Shown here one piece after another: positions 48,376-57,037 of a stretch of DNA of 57,155 bases. How positions within the stretch are numbered: the stretch's first letter is position 1; each line of letters starts with the position of its first letter. A program made the position numbers and the translations under genes. The DNA is from JAWLDB01 sp041686915 (GTDB taxonomy: Bacteria > Bacillota > UBA994 > UBA5500): assembly GCA_041686915.1 (NCBI GenBank), contig JAWLDB010000003.1, positions 1-57,155 on the forward strand. Direction: 5' to 3'. The notes beneath the pieces were generated by a model. That model was not told the DNA's origin. It made no database searches and saw only the letters and a list, made by a program, of their open reading frames with translations.

Positions 48376-50211
48376 ATGAGTATTTCAAAAATGCTCTTTC
48401 CTATGCAAATAACCCGTCGCATCTATATTTGGATTTGTCTTCTGGTAATCTGCACCACGGCTGTACAGGTAGTGGTAGTGCGCGGCAGCTTCCTCAGTGC
48501 GGAAAAAGTAGAGCGTGAGAAAGTGCTCTTGCGGGTCGCAAGCTCCCTCGAAAGACATCTGCAGAATGATGTCATCAGTCAGTTATTGGCACTAGATGCT
48601 GCAGAACTCCCGGTTGACGCGCAGGTTTCAACCTTGAACCGGGAACTTCAGCCTGTATTGGATAGGACTGCGCTGAACCATCCGGACCTTGGTATTGGCG
48701 TTTACTCAATCAAGCTTGACAGCGTGCTCGCAATTTGGCCCTTTGACTCTCAGCTTTTGACGAGTGTATCCAAGGACCTTCCATATTTTAACTGTTATCA
48801 GACCGGAGAACCGGATGTCATTCAAACTACCACTTCTCTATCGAGGGATGGATCAGCTATCATGGCTGTCACTTATCCCATCAAGCTGCATGGGGAAGTC
48901 ATCGGCCATACCTGGGCTAACGTGAAGATGAACGACGTCTATGCAGCAGCCTGGCAGAACGCTGCCCGTACCGTTCTGACCGGGACGATGCTTCTGATAA
49001 TCATTCTGCTAGCCACCTGGTGGTTCTTCTTGCGTTTTCAGCAGGAACTGCAAAACTTTGCTTCGGCTGTTGCTCAAGGTGAGTCGGGCCTACCCAAGGG
49101 GCTTCTGCCAGAGTTGAACCCATTGCTGGATGCCATTCAAGACCATACGCATCGCTTGGAGGAGGAGATTGCTGCTAAGAACCGCACACAGCGCGAGTTG
49201 AACAGCTTCTTCAACGCTTCTCCCGACTTGATCACGGTCTCTTCCATTCAGGGAAAGCTACAGCGGGTTAACCCGGCTGTCAAACAGATTCTGGGATATG
49301 AACCGGAAGAATACGTTAGCATCCCTTTGCTAGAGCGCACACACCCGGATGATGTTCAGTCTCTGCAAGAGACCGTCTGCTCTATTGGTAAAGGGCAAAG
49401 TGTGACACACTACGAAACCAGATACCGTTGTAAGGATGGATCCTACAAGTGGATTGCCTGGTCAGCAGTCTCCATTCTGGATGAAGGTTTGATTGTCGCA
49501 GTTGGCCGGGACATGACATCGCAGAAGCAATGGGAGAAGGACATGTTGCGCCTGGACAGGCTCAACCTGGCCGCACAGATGGCAGCGAGCATCAGCCATG
49601 AGATCAGGAATCCGATGACTACGGTTCGTGGTTATTTGCAGCTGTTTGGCAAGAAAGATGAATACCGGGCATATCGCGAGCATTTTGAACTGATGATTGA
49701 CGAACTGGACAGAGCTAATTCCATCATCAGTGAGTTCCTTTCAGTTGCTCGCAACCGTGCTACAGATTTGAAGTCGCATGACCTAAACCACCTGATCAGG
49801 TTACTGCATCCTCTGCTCCAGGCTGACGCCAATCTGGCCAAAGCTCAGACTGTGTTGCGCTTGTCGCCAGTCTCGCGGCTGCAGCTGGACGAAAAGGAGA
49901 TCAGGCAGCTTTTGCTGAACTTGGTGCGCAATGCCGTTGAAGCGATGCCTAAGGGAGGGACGGTTACTATCAGCACCTGGGAGCGGGATGGCCGCGTACT
50001 ATTGGAAGTGAAGGATGAGGGGACTGGCATACCTGAGGAAATCCAGGACAGGATCGGATCGCCGTTCTTTAGCACCAAGGACAATGGTACCGGCCTGGGG
50101 TTGGCAGTATGCTATAGAATAGTCGAGGAACACCGGGCACAAATCAGCTTTGAGAGTAGCCAACAAGGCACTGCCTTTAGGGTTTGTTTTCTATCTGATG
50201 CGCCAGACTAG
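48376..50211 (+). CDS. Membrane sensor histidine kinase with PAS domain
   Basis: About 611 residues. TM1 (IYIWICLLVICTTAVQVV), an extracellular sensor of about 150 residues, TM2 (TVLTGTMLLIIILLATWWFF), a PAS domain (FFNASPDLITVSSIQGKLQR and ETRYRCKDGSYKWIAW), H-box ASISHEIRNPMTTVRGYLQL, N-box NLVRNAVEAMPKGG, G1 VKDEGTGIPEE and G2 STKDNGTGLGLAV. Layout resembles sporulation kinases of clostridia and bacilli. No cognate response regulator is adjacent except the REC-GGDEF-REC gene 0.7 kb upstream. ATG 48376 with TTTGGAGG. Confidence 0.9.
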   Translation: MSISKMLFPMQITRRIYIWICLLVICTTAVQVVVVRGSFLSAEKVEREKVLLRVASSLERHLQNDVISQLLALDAAELPVDAQVSTLNRELQPVLDRTALNHPDLGIGVYSIKLDSVLAIWPFDSQLLTSVSKDLPYFNCYQTGEPDVIQTTTSLSRDGSAIMAVTYPIKLHGEVIGHTWANVKMNDVYAAAWQNAARTVLTGTMLLIIILLATWWFFLRFQQELQNFASAVAQGESGLPKGLLPELNPLLDAIQDHTHRLEEEIAAKNRTQRELNSFFNASPDLITVSSIQGKLQRVNPAVKQILGYEPEEYVSIPLLERTHPDDVQSLQETVCSIGKGQSVTHYETRYRCKDGSYKWIAWSAVSILDEGLIVAVGRDMTSQKQWEKDMLRLDRLNLAAQMAASISHEIRNPMTTVRGYLQLFGKKDEYRAYREHFELMIDELDRANSIISEFLSVARNRATDLKSHDLNHLIRLLHPLLQADANLAKAQTVLRLSPVSRLQLDEKEIRQLLLNLVRNAVEAMPKGGTVTISTWERDGRVLLEVKDEGTGIPEEIQDRIGSPFFSTKDNGTGLGLAVCYRIVEEHRAQISFESSQQGTAFRVCFLSDAPD

Positions 50212-50306
50212 TGGAGCCTGAGCCAGGAATATGATACAGTTTAATGAGAGCCTACATAGGGGATAATCGAAGGCAAGAAAGCCTTGTCGGGAAAGTTGGT
50301 GCGAAT

Positions 50307-50768
50307 GTGAAAAAGACAGTAGCTGATGTCAGGGAAATATTGAAGGAGCGTGACCTCAGACTGACTCCACAACGGGAAGCAATTCTGAGGATACTACTGC
50401 GGGGCCAAGATGACCATATGACTGCAGAGGATATATATGATCGTACACGTGATGAAGCACCTGACATAGGGTTGGCTACTATTTACCGGACCCTTGACCT
50501 CTTTGAGGAGTTAGGATTGGTTTCCCGCTTGGAGTTTGGGGCCGGCGGTCGCCGTTATGAGTTTAGTCTCGACAGGGACAAGCATTATCACCACCATTTG
50601 CTGTGTCTGGGTTGTGGGAATATCCTCGAGTTTAATGAGGATCTGCTGGATACCTTGGAGGAGACGATAGGCAAGGAGAGCGGCTTTCAGATTGTAGACC
50701 ACAGCCTGCGTTTCTTTGGTTATTGTGCCAAGTGTCAAAGTAAGAGGCGTGAAGCAAAGCATGAGTAG
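50307..50768 (+). CDS. Fur-family regulator (Fur/PerR/Zur type)
   Basis: About 153 residues. N-terminal DNA-binding part DLRLTPQREAILRIL and TIYRTLDLFEELGLV; the metal site HYHHHLLCLGCGNILEF holds one CxxC, and FGYCAKCQSK the second, so it is the four-Cys structural-zinc type. Start uncertain: GTG 50307 gives a compact N-terminus, a longer ATG at 50244 lacks an SD. Its last bases overlap csoR, so the two are co-transcribed, pointing to a metal- or peroxide-responsive operon. Confidence 0.88.
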   Translation: MKKTVADVREILKERDLRLTPQREAILRILLRGQDDHMTAEDIYDRTRDEAPDIGLATIYRTLDLFEELGLVSRLEFGAGGRRYEFSLDRDKHYHHHLLCLGCGNILEFNEDLLDTLEETIGKESGFQIVDHSLRFFGYCAKCQSKRREAKHE

Positions 50769-51039
50769 CGAAGATTTAGTAAATGACAGGCACGGCCTGA
50801 TTAGACGTCTGAAACGTATTGAAGGCCAGGTGCGTGGTGTGCAGCGGATGCTGGAAGAGGAGCGCTATTGTGTAGATGTACTAGTGCAATTGGCTGCCAT
50901 TCGCGCTGGAATCGACAAGGTTGGTTTGGCCGTGATCGAAGGCCATACTCGTGGTTGCCTGCGCAGTGCTATCACCACCGGTCAAGGTGATGAGGCCATC
51001 GATGAACTGATGGATGTATTGGCTCAGTTCCTTAAATAG
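50761..51039 (+). CDS. csoR: CsoR/DUF156-family metal-responsive repressor
   Basis: 92 residues, all-helical CsoR fold. The opening HGLIRRLKRIEGQVRGVQRM is the family signature; the Cu(I) ligands are Cys in RYCVDV and His and Cys in EGHTRGC, the C-H-C set of copper-sensing members (not the formaldehyde/nickel types). The ATG overlaps the fur stop. It is 20 nt ahead of the HMA selenoprotein gene, the classical csoR-copZ arrangement. Confidence 0.93.
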   Translation: MSSEDLVNDRHGLIRRLKRIEGQVRGVQRMLEEERYCVDVLVQLAAIRAGIDKVGLAVIEGHTRGCLRSAITTGQGDEAIDELMDVLAQFLK

Positions 51040-51059
51040 ACTTTGAGGGGGAAATATAG

Positions 51060-51269
51060 ATGCAAAATGCAAAGCTTAAGGTTGCCGGAATGACGTGAGG
51101 TCACTGCAAGTCCGTGGTAACGCGGGTACTGTCCGGTTTGGACGGAGTGCAATCTGTTAACATCGACCTCGCTTCCGGCATGGTGGAAGTAAGCTATGAT
51201 GCCGCCAAGGTGACTGTAGAAGCTCTTAAACAGGCAGTTCACGAAGTGGGTTATGATGTCTTAGATTAG
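51060..51269 (+). CDS. Selenocysteine-containing heavy-metal-associated (CopZ-like) protein; in-frame UGA
   Basis: A 69-residue reading frame if TGA at 51096-51098 is read as selenocysteine (residue 13). Translation: MQNAKLKVAGMT-Sec-GHCKSVVT, then VLSGLDGVQSVNIDLASGMV and VEALKQAVHEVGYDVLD, stop TAG 51267-51269. This is a standard HMA domain (beta-alpha-beta-beta-alpha-beta, whole length) except that the first Cys of GMTCxxC is encoded TGA; Cys16 is kept. GAGGGGG lies 8 nt before ATG. CsoR directly upstream fits a copper chaperone. SelA and SelB genes lie 1-2.5 kb downstream. Hairpins at the right distance follow the TGA. A gene caller would split or miss this gene. Confidence 0.87.
51099..51150 (+). 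promoter_or_regulatory. Candidate bacterial SECIS element
   Basis: Two hairpins are possible. Hairpin A: GTCCGT-like 5' arm (51110-51115), loop GGTAAC (51116-51121) and GCGGGT (51122-51127), with three G-U pairs; its loop lies 17 nt after the TGA, the spacing of the E. coli fdhF SECIS, and carries GGU. Hairpin B: GTACT+GTCC, loop GGTTT (51135-51139), GGAC, a GG bulge and AGTGC (to 51150); loop 36 nt after the TGA, stronger pairing, also GGU. Either would present a G-U loop to SelB. Confidence 0.55.
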
Positions 51270-51279
51270 TTGCTCACGT

Positions 51280-51306
51280 GCCCGGCAAGCCCGGGCCTTT
51301 ATTTTT
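51280..51306 (+). terminator. Terminator after the HMA selenoprotein gene
   Basis: GCCCGG (51280-51285), loop CAAGC and CCGGGC (51291-51296), followed by CTTTATTTTT. It closes the fur-csoR-HMA transcript ahead of trxB. Confidence 0.8.
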
Positions 51307-51337
51307 GACCAACTCTAACGACTTGGAGGTAGAAAAG

Positions 51338-52267
51338 ATGGCAGAGAATCAATTTGACGTAATCGTAGTAGGGGCCGGCCCGGCCGGGTTAACTGCAGCC
51401 CTTTATGCTGCTCGGGCTAACCTGCGTACAGTCATCTTTGAGCGACTGGCTGCAGGCGGGCAAGCGGCGACCACATTCGACATCGAAAACTATCCCGGCT
51501 TCCCACAGGGTATTGGTGGTTTTGAGTTAAGTTTTTCTATGCTGGAGCAGGCACAGAAGTTTGGAGCGGAGTTGCGTCTGGCAGAGGTGACAGCCATGGA
51601 CCTATCGGGCAACGTAAAAAAGGTAACTACCTATGAGGGTGAGCTGACAGCTACGACGGTAATCCTGGCCACAGGTGCGCGGTCCCGGCTGTTAGGTGTG
51701 CCCGGCGAAGAACGGTTGCGCGGTCGTGGCGTGTCATATTGCGCGGTTTGTGACGGAGCCTTCTTCCGCGACAAAGTTGTTGCTGTGGTAGGCGGTGGTG
51801 ACTCGGCTGTAGAAGAGGCCGTTTATCTGACCCGTTATGCCAGCAACGTTCACCTGTTGGTTCGTCGCGATGCACTGCGTGCTACTCCGGTTGTGCAGGC
51901 CAAGCTTAAAGGCCACCCTAAGATAGAGATTCATTGGAATACTGCCATTGATGACATCCTGGGAGAAGATAGGGTTACCGGGCTTAGGTTAAAGGATACC
52001 GTGTCCGGCGAGTTGCGTACAATGGATGCTGACGGAGTGTTTGTCTACATCGGGCTCCTGCCAAACAATGAAGGGTTTCGTGAACTGGTCAAGCTTGATG
52101 ACCACGGATATATCATCACCGATGAGAATATGCAGACCAGCCTGCCAGGCGTGTTTGCAGCCGGTGATATTCGCCAAAAGAGTCTGCGCCAGGTGGCAAC
52201 AGCCGTTGGCGATGGCGCTATCGCTGGAGTCGCCGTGCAACGCTATCTAGAAGAGCTGGAGCACTAG
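51338..52267 (+). CDS. trxB: Thioredoxin reductase (TrxB-like flavoprotein)
   Basis: 309 residues. FAD site VIVVGAGPAGLTAALYAARA, ENYPGFPQGIGG, redox pair Cys135-Cys138 in SYCAVCDGAFF, NADPH site VAVVGGGDSAVEEAVYL and the FAD end GVFAAGDIRQKSLRQVATAVGDGA. Normal length. ATG 51338 follows TTGGAGGT; the longer upstream frame crosses the terminator. It heads the trxB-selA-selB unit, which suggests that thiol/selenol reduction is coupled to Sec synthesis here. Confidence 0.93.
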   Translation: MAENQFDVIVVGAGPAGLTAALYAARANLRTVIFERLAAGGQAATTFDIENYPGFPQGIGGFELSFSMLEQAQKFGAELRLAEVTAMDLSGNVKKVTTYEGELTATTVILATGARSRLLGVPGEERLRGRGVSYCAVCDGAFFRDKVVAVVGGGDSAVEEAVYLTRYASNVHLLVRRDALRATPVVQAKLKGHPKIEIHWNTAIDDILGEDRVTGLRLKDTVSGELRTMDADGVFVYIGLLPNNEGFRELVKLDDHGYIITDENMQTSLPGVFAAGDIRQKSLRQVATAVGDGAIAGVAVQRYLEELEH

Positions 52268-52282
52268 AGGAGGGTGGTCTGC

Positions 52283-53707
52283 ATGTCCAAACAGGAACAG
52301 CAGATGCTGTTGCGCAGGCTGCCTGCCGTCGACACAGTGCTACGCATGAGCGAGACTGATCGGATAATTGCACAGTACGGTAGCACTCAGGTGACACAGC
52401 AACTGCGCCAGCTGACGGATGATTGGAGAAAGCAAATCTTGTCAGGAGAGCTAAACGGTACAGCTTTCGACGCACAACTAGCTGCGCTCCATCAGCAGCT
52501 GACACAGCGCCTGTTGCGTGCTAACCGTTCTAGCTTGCGTCCGGTAATCAATGCTACCGGCATCATCATCCATACCAACTTAGGCCGTTCGCTGCTACCT
52601 GATGTCGCTCGCGAACAGATTAATGCAGTCGCCAGTGCCTACTCTACTTTGGAAGTGGACGTGGAAACTGGTGATCGCGGCTCGCGCTACTCGCATGTAG
52701 TGGATCTGCTGACAGAGTTGACCGGCGCAGAAGATGCCATCGTAGTCAATAACAATGCTGGGGCAGTGCTGCTGGTGCTAGGCGCGCTAGCCCAAGGACA
52801 GCAAGTAATCGTCTCGAGAGGGCAGCTGGTGGAAATCGGCGGTTCATTCCGCATTCCGGAAGTGATGGAGCAGAGCGGCTGTCAATTGGTAGAGGTGGGA
52901 GCCACAAATAAGACACATTTGTTTGACTATGAGCGTGCCATCCGGCCTGAGACTGCTGCCCTGCTGAAAGTGCACACCAGCAATTACCGCATGGTGGGTT
53001 TCACTCAGGAAGTGTCGAGTGAGGATATGGTCAAACTAGCCCATGAGCGAGGCTTGCTAGCTCTCGAGGATTTGGGTAGCGGAGTGCTGATCAACCTTGA
53101 GAAGCTCGGGCACATTCATGAGCCGACAGTGCAGGAAGCACTGCAGGCAGGGATGGACATCGTTACGTTCAGCGGAGATAAACTCTTGGGCGGCCCGCAA
53201 GCAGGGGTTATTGTCGGAAAGGCTGACCTGATTAGGCGCATCCGCAAGCACCCGCTCACCAGAGCGCTTCGCATAGATAAGCTTACACTGGCAGGCTTGG
53301 AGGCTACACTGCGCCTGTATAGAGATGAAGCGAACGCAGTGCACCAAATCCCTACACTACGCATGCTCGCTGCAACGGCGGAAGAACTGATGTGTAAAGC
53401 CAGGCAGCTGCAGACGGAGTTAGCGGAACTGATTGGTGACCTGGCAAAGGTTGATGCGGTGGACAGCGTGGCCCAAGTGGGCGGAGGATCACTCCCTGGT
53501 TATGAGTTTCCCAGCGCAGCCGTAGCCATAGTGCCGAAAGAGATGAGTGCCAATAGTCTTGAGGCAGCGTTACGGTTGGGTAATGCCGCGGTATTTAGCC
53601 GTATCTACCGGGAACAAGTACTGCTCGACGTTCGTACCTTGCAACCCGGCGAGGACACGATTGTGCGCGATGCAGTTGTCGCTGCGTTACAGGGGGTAGG
53701 GGTATGA
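52283..53707 (+). CDS. selA: L-seryl-tRNA(Sec) selenium transferase
   Basis: 474 residues, usual size. N-terminal helical domain (LRRLPAVDTVLRMSE), then RPVINATGIIIHTNLGRSLL, AEDAIVVNNNAGAVLLVL, VSRGQLVEIGGSFRIPEVM, HTSNYRMVGFT, DLGSGVL and the PLP lysine Lys300 in TFSGDKLLGGPQAG, all typical of SelA. It converts Ser-tRNA(Sec) to Sec-tRNA(Sec) with selenophosphate. ATG 52283 follows AGGAGGG. The stop overlaps the selB start (ATGA). Confidence 0.97.
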   Translation: MSKQEQQMLLRRLPAVDTVLRMSETDRIIAQYGSTQVTQQLRQLTDDWRKQILSGELNGTAFDAQLAALHQQLTQRLLRANRSSLRPVINATGIIIHTNLGRSLLPDVAREQINAVASAYSTLEVDVETGDRGSRYSHVVDLLTELTGAEDAIVVNNNAGAVLLVLGALAQGQQVIVSRGQLVEIGGSFRIPEVMEQSGCQLVEVGATNKTHLFDYERAIRPETAALLKVHTSNYRMVGFTQEVSSEDMVKLAHERGLLALEDLGSGVLINLEKLGHIHEPTVQEALQAGMDIVTFSGDKLLGGPQAGVIVGKADLIRRIRKHPLTRALRIDKLTLAGLEATLRLYRDEANAVHQIPTLRMLAATAEELMCKARQLQTELAELIGDLAKVDAVDSVAQVGGGSLPGYEFPSAAVAIVPKEMSANSLEAALRLGNAAVFSRIYREQVLLDVRTLQPGEDTIVRDAVVAALQGVGV

Positions 53708-55626
53708 AACACGTGATCGTTGGTACTGCCGGTCATATAGACCATGGTAAGACAACGCTGGTTAAGGCCTTGACCGGCATAGATACGGACCGGTGGAAGG
53801 AAGAAAAAGAGCGGGGCATAACCATTGACTTGGGCTTTGCCTATTTTGACTTGCCAGGCGGACGCCGGGCGGGAATTGTTGATGTACCGGGTCACGAGAA
53901 ATTCATCAAGAACATGCTTGCAGGCGCGGGCGGGATAGATATTGTGGTGCTCGTGGTAGCAGCTGATGAAGGCATCATGCCGCAAACCCTTGAGCATCTG
54001 AACATACTGTCCTTGCTTGAGACCAAGCAGGGCATCGTCGCCCTGACCAAGGTAGATATGGTAGATCCTGACTGGCTGGAGCTGGTGATGGACGACGTGC
54101 ACGATCGCCTGCAGGGCACATTTTTGGAGGATGCACCCATAATCCCAGTCTCAGCCGTCACCCGTCAGGGATTAGACGACTTGGTTGCAGCTATTGATCA
54201 GCTGACCGAGGAAGTGCAAGCTAGGGACGAGCACTTGCCTTTTCGTTTGCCAATTGACCGGGTCTTCAGCATCACCGGTTTTGGCACGGTAGTCACAGGC
54301 ACCTTGCTTTCGGGAATTGTTAACGTGGGGGACAGGGCGGAGGTGCACCCAAGTAACCAGGAAACCCGTGTTCGCTCGGTGCAAGTGCATGGCAAGAAAG
54401 CAGATCAGGGCTTCGCCGGGCAACGTGTAGCAATGAATGTAACCGGCCTTGAAGTCAGCGACCTCAAGCGTGGCGATGTGTTGGTCTCGCCTGGGTTGAT
54501 TAGCCCGACACTGATGCTGGATGTCCGATTGCAGCTTTTGAAAGATACAGATAAGCCTCTGGAAAACAGGGAGCGCCTAAGGTTATATACCGGTACCAGT
54601 GAGGTATTCTGCCGGGCAGTGCTGTTGGACGCTGAACTGTTGATGCCTGGTGAGACTGCTTTGGTGCAGCTCAGGTTGGAAGAACCGGTAGCGGTACTTT
54701 CTGGCGACCGGTTTGTTGTCCGTACCTATTCCCCAATGTTTACTATTGGGGGGGGCACCATTCTGGACGCGCACCCTAAGAAACGTAAGCGGTTTAAGCA
54801 AGAAGGGCTCGACGAACTGATGCGGCGAGAAAGCGGGGGAGACATCGAGATCCTCAATCAGACACTGCTGCAGCATAGTGACGAATTCCCCGCAGAAGAC
54901 GAGCTCTTCCGCCTGGCTGGACGGCCAGCTGAGGATTTGGCTGAGGCGCTTGAACAACTGCAGGCGGATGATCTGGCAGTCGCTTTGACGGTAGATGGCA
55001 AACCTACGTATATACATGCTGACTATCTGCAGAAGCTGGGAGAACGAGCGCAGAAAGCTCTAAACGATTTTCACGGCCGCTACCCACTGCGTCCTGGCAT
55101 GCCCAAGGAAGAGTTGCGTAGCCGGGTCTTCCGCAACGCATCCAGTAAGCTCTTTAACAGCCTTCTCACCTTGCTGAGTGGGGAAGGTAAGCTGGTAGTA
55201 AAGGGTGGTGTGATCACTGCCCCCGCTTTTCAGGTTGAGTTCAAGGGACAAAGCGCTGTTCTGCGTGGCAAGCTACTGGATGCGCTAACGTCCAATCAGT
55301 TCAGCCCTCCCGACCTGAGTGAATTGTCTGATCTACTGCGCGAGAGCCCAGACCGGTTGAGCGAACTGGTGAATGCCTTAGATAACTTGGGCGAAGTAGT
55401 GAAGGTGAGTGGCGAAATCACCCTCGCTACTGAGGCTTACCTGGCAGCCAAAGAGAAGGTGGTTGCAACCATCCGTGAGAAGGGTAGCCTGGCTTTGGCT
55501 GACCTGCGTGATGCGTTGCAGACCAGTCGCAAGTACGCCCTGCCCATTCTGGAGTATCTCGATGCACAGAAGGTTACCGTACGCAAGGGCGACGTCAGGG
55601 TACTGCACTCCCAGTACTCGGAATAA
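53704..55626 (+). CDS. selB: Selenocysteine-specific elongation factor
   Basis: 640 residues. GTPase motifs: G1 GTAGHIDHGKTTLVKALTG, the switch region ERGITIDLGFAYFDLPGG, G3 DVPGHEKFIKNM, G4 TKVDM, then EF-Tu-like domains 2 and 3 (GTVVTGTLLSGIVNVGD) and the four C-terminal winged helices that bind SECIS RNA (for example GKPTYIHADYLQKLGERAQK). Proof that the organism decodes UGA as Sec; selC and selD must lie elsewhere. The start overlaps selA. Confidence 0.97.
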   Translation: MKHVIVGTAGHIDHGKTTLVKALTGIDTDRWKEEKERGITIDLGFAYFDLPGGRRAGIVDVPGHEKFIKNMLAGAGGIDIVVLVVAADEGIMPQTLEHLNILSLLETKQGIVALTKVDMVDPDWLELVMDDVHDRLQGTFLEDAPIIPVSAVTRQGLDDLVAAIDQLTEEVQARDEHLPFRLPIDRVFSITGFGTVVTGTLLSGIVNVGDRAEVHPSNQETRVRSVQVHGKKADQGFAGQRVAMNVTGLEVSDLKRGDVLVSPGLISPTLMLDVRLQLLKDTDKPLENRERLRLYTGTSEVFCRAVLLDAELLMPGETALVQLRLEEPVAVLSGDRFVVRTYSPMFTIGGGTILDAHPKKRKRFKQEGLDELMRRESGGDIEILNQTLLQHSDEFPAEDELFRLAGRPAEDLAEALEQLQADDLAVALTVDGKPTYIHADYLQKLGERAQKALNDFHGRYPLRPGMPKEELRSRVFRNASSKLFNSLLTLLSGEGKLVVKGGVITAPAFQVEFKGQSAVLRGKLLDALTSNQFSPPDLSELSDLLRESPDRLSELVNALDNLGEVVKVSGEITLATEAYLAAKEKVVATIREKGSLALADLRDALQTSRKYALPILEYLDAQKVTVRKGDVRVLHSQYSE

Positions 55627-55641
55627 TGGTTTCAGGCACAC

Positions 55642-55675
55642 AAAAGCACCTGTCCGACTCGACAGGTGCTTTTTG
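55642..55675. terminator. Terminator after selB, bidirectional
   Basis: AAAAGCACCTGTC and GACAGGTGCTTTT pair around CGACTC, with TTTT tracts. The 70 bp that follow to 55747 show no gene; I looked for selC there and found no tRNA-Sec shape. Confidence 0.9.
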
Positions 55676-55747
55676 CTGTCATACTGAGACCTATGGTGGT
55701 ATAGGGGTCGAACATGTTCCGCCGCCTGGCGAGTCATCGCGTCGCGC

Positions 55748-57037
55748 CTACCTGCTGACAGCTAGCGCGCCCGTTTCATTGGCCATCATGTCCTGCTCAA
55801 CCTTAGTGAAGTGCTTGCGGTAGTAGACCGTCGCAATAAAGTAGAGTACTGCAGTCACTATATAGGGTGATGAGTTGCCAAAGCTGTCCATCATGAATCC
55901 GCCAATGGCGCCAGCTATGGCACGAGTTATCTGGTTGGTCATATTAAACAGGCTGTTGGCTGTTGCTCTTTGCCGTCCCTCAAGCATTTCCATGGCAAAC
56001 GTGCCAGAGATAGGTGACGACATGTTCATCAGAGCGTTCCTGATCCAAAATGCTACCGCGACGACTGCCAAGCTGGGCACATACCCTGCTGTTAGCAAGA
56101 AGGGGATTGATATCATCTGCGTCATGGAGACTGCACGTACCTTCCCAAAGCGCTGCGCCAGGAGCGGGCTGGCTAATACGGCCACGGTAAGTATCACCCG
56201 GGATATTGACATAATTGAACCAACCTGGGCCGTGGTTGCACCTAGCTGATCTCGCAAAAAGACGTTGAAGAAAGGAACAACCATGCCTGCACCCATGCCG
56301 ATAAAACCGTTGAAAATCGCCAGACGGCGAATGTTCTCTGACTTGAGCGCCGCACCTAGTTCAGTCAGTGCAGGACGTTGCTTATACTCGCGCTTGACCT
56401 CTTTGATGAAGAATACCGGAATGGCTGCCACCAGGTAGAAACCGATAGATAAGGCCAGTGTCCAACGTAGAGCGTTTATTTCCAGTCCATCGATGAACGA
56501 TTGGCTCATCAGTAGAGCGGGCAATGCGCCACCCATAGCACTACCTACTACTGATGCCATGGTAGATAGAGCCTGGTTGGTGGAGAACAGATGCACGCGC
56601 TCTTCCGGCTCGCTGTTCTCCATCAGGAAGGGTGCCTGGGAGATAGTCTTAAACGTATTGGATGCGCCGCGCATGAAGTTGAAGAACAGTAGCATCGGTA
56701 ATGCTTGCGTGAAACTGATCTGCCCGAAAGCTGCCATACCACTTAGGATGATGGCATAGTATAGACTTTTGCGCCGGCCGATCCTATCGCTGATTATACC
56801 GGCTGGCAGTGATGCTAAACCAGCTGCCAAGGTCTCTACAAACACCAAAATGCCAATGGTGGAAGTTGAGTAGTTTAGCGCCCTGAGGTAGAGGTTGTAA
56901 GTTACCTGGTAAGCTCCTAAGCTGATCTGACCTAGTGCGATGCAAGCCAGGTAGAGTTGCGCGTTTCTGCGGAACCGTTTGATGCGGCCTAGATAGCCGC
57001 TATCCAGTTTTTCTCTAAGGTAATGTATCTTATCCAT
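55748..57037 (-). CDS. MFS transporter
   Basis: 429 residues, 12 TM segments. Signatures: GQISLGAYQVTYNLYLRAL, PAGIISDRIGRRKSLYYAI (MFS loop 2-3) and MRGASNTFKTISQAPFLMEN, with a middle cytoplasmic loop around KEVKREYKQRP. Substrate unknown; the layout suggests an exporter. ATG 57037 follows a G/A-rich SD. The remaining 57038-57155 bases are an intergenic stretch, with no gene visible. Confidence 0.85.
   Translation of the reverse strand: MDKIHYLREKLDSGYLGRIKRFRRNAQLYLACIALGQISLGAYQVTYNLYLRALNYSTSTIGILVFVETLAAGLASLPAGIISDRIGRRKSLYYAIILSGMAAFGQISFTQALPMLLFFNFMRGASNTFKTISQAPFLMENSEPEERVHLFSTNQALSTMASVVGSAMGGALPALLMSQSFIDGLEINALRWTLALSIGFYLVAAIPVFFIKEVKREYKQRPALTELGAALKSENIRRLAIFNGFIGMGAGMVVPFFNVFLRDQLGATTAQVGSIMSISRVILTVAVLASPLLAQRFGKVRAVSMTQMISIPFLLTAGYVPSLAVVAVAFWIRNALMNMSSPISGTFAMEMLEGRQRATANSLFNMTNQITRAIAGAIGGFMMDSFGNSSPYIVTAVLYFIATVYYRKHFTKVEQDMMANETGALAVSR

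Noticed and set aside
51096..51098. TGA as an ordinary disabling stop in a decayed copZ pseudogene
   Set aside because: All other codons, the SD, the second Cys and the stop are intact; the TGA hits exactly the position where Sec replaces Cys, and SelA/SelB are present. Not fully excluded without homologues.
51740..51751. Selenocysteine in the thioredoxin reductase active site
   Set aside because: The codons read TGC-GCG-GTT-TGT, a normal CxxC, with no TGA.
55676..55747. tRNA-Sec gene (selC) after selB
   Set aside because: A GGGGTCGAACATGTTCC stretch hints at a T arm but no acceptor, D or anticodon stems with TCA could be built.
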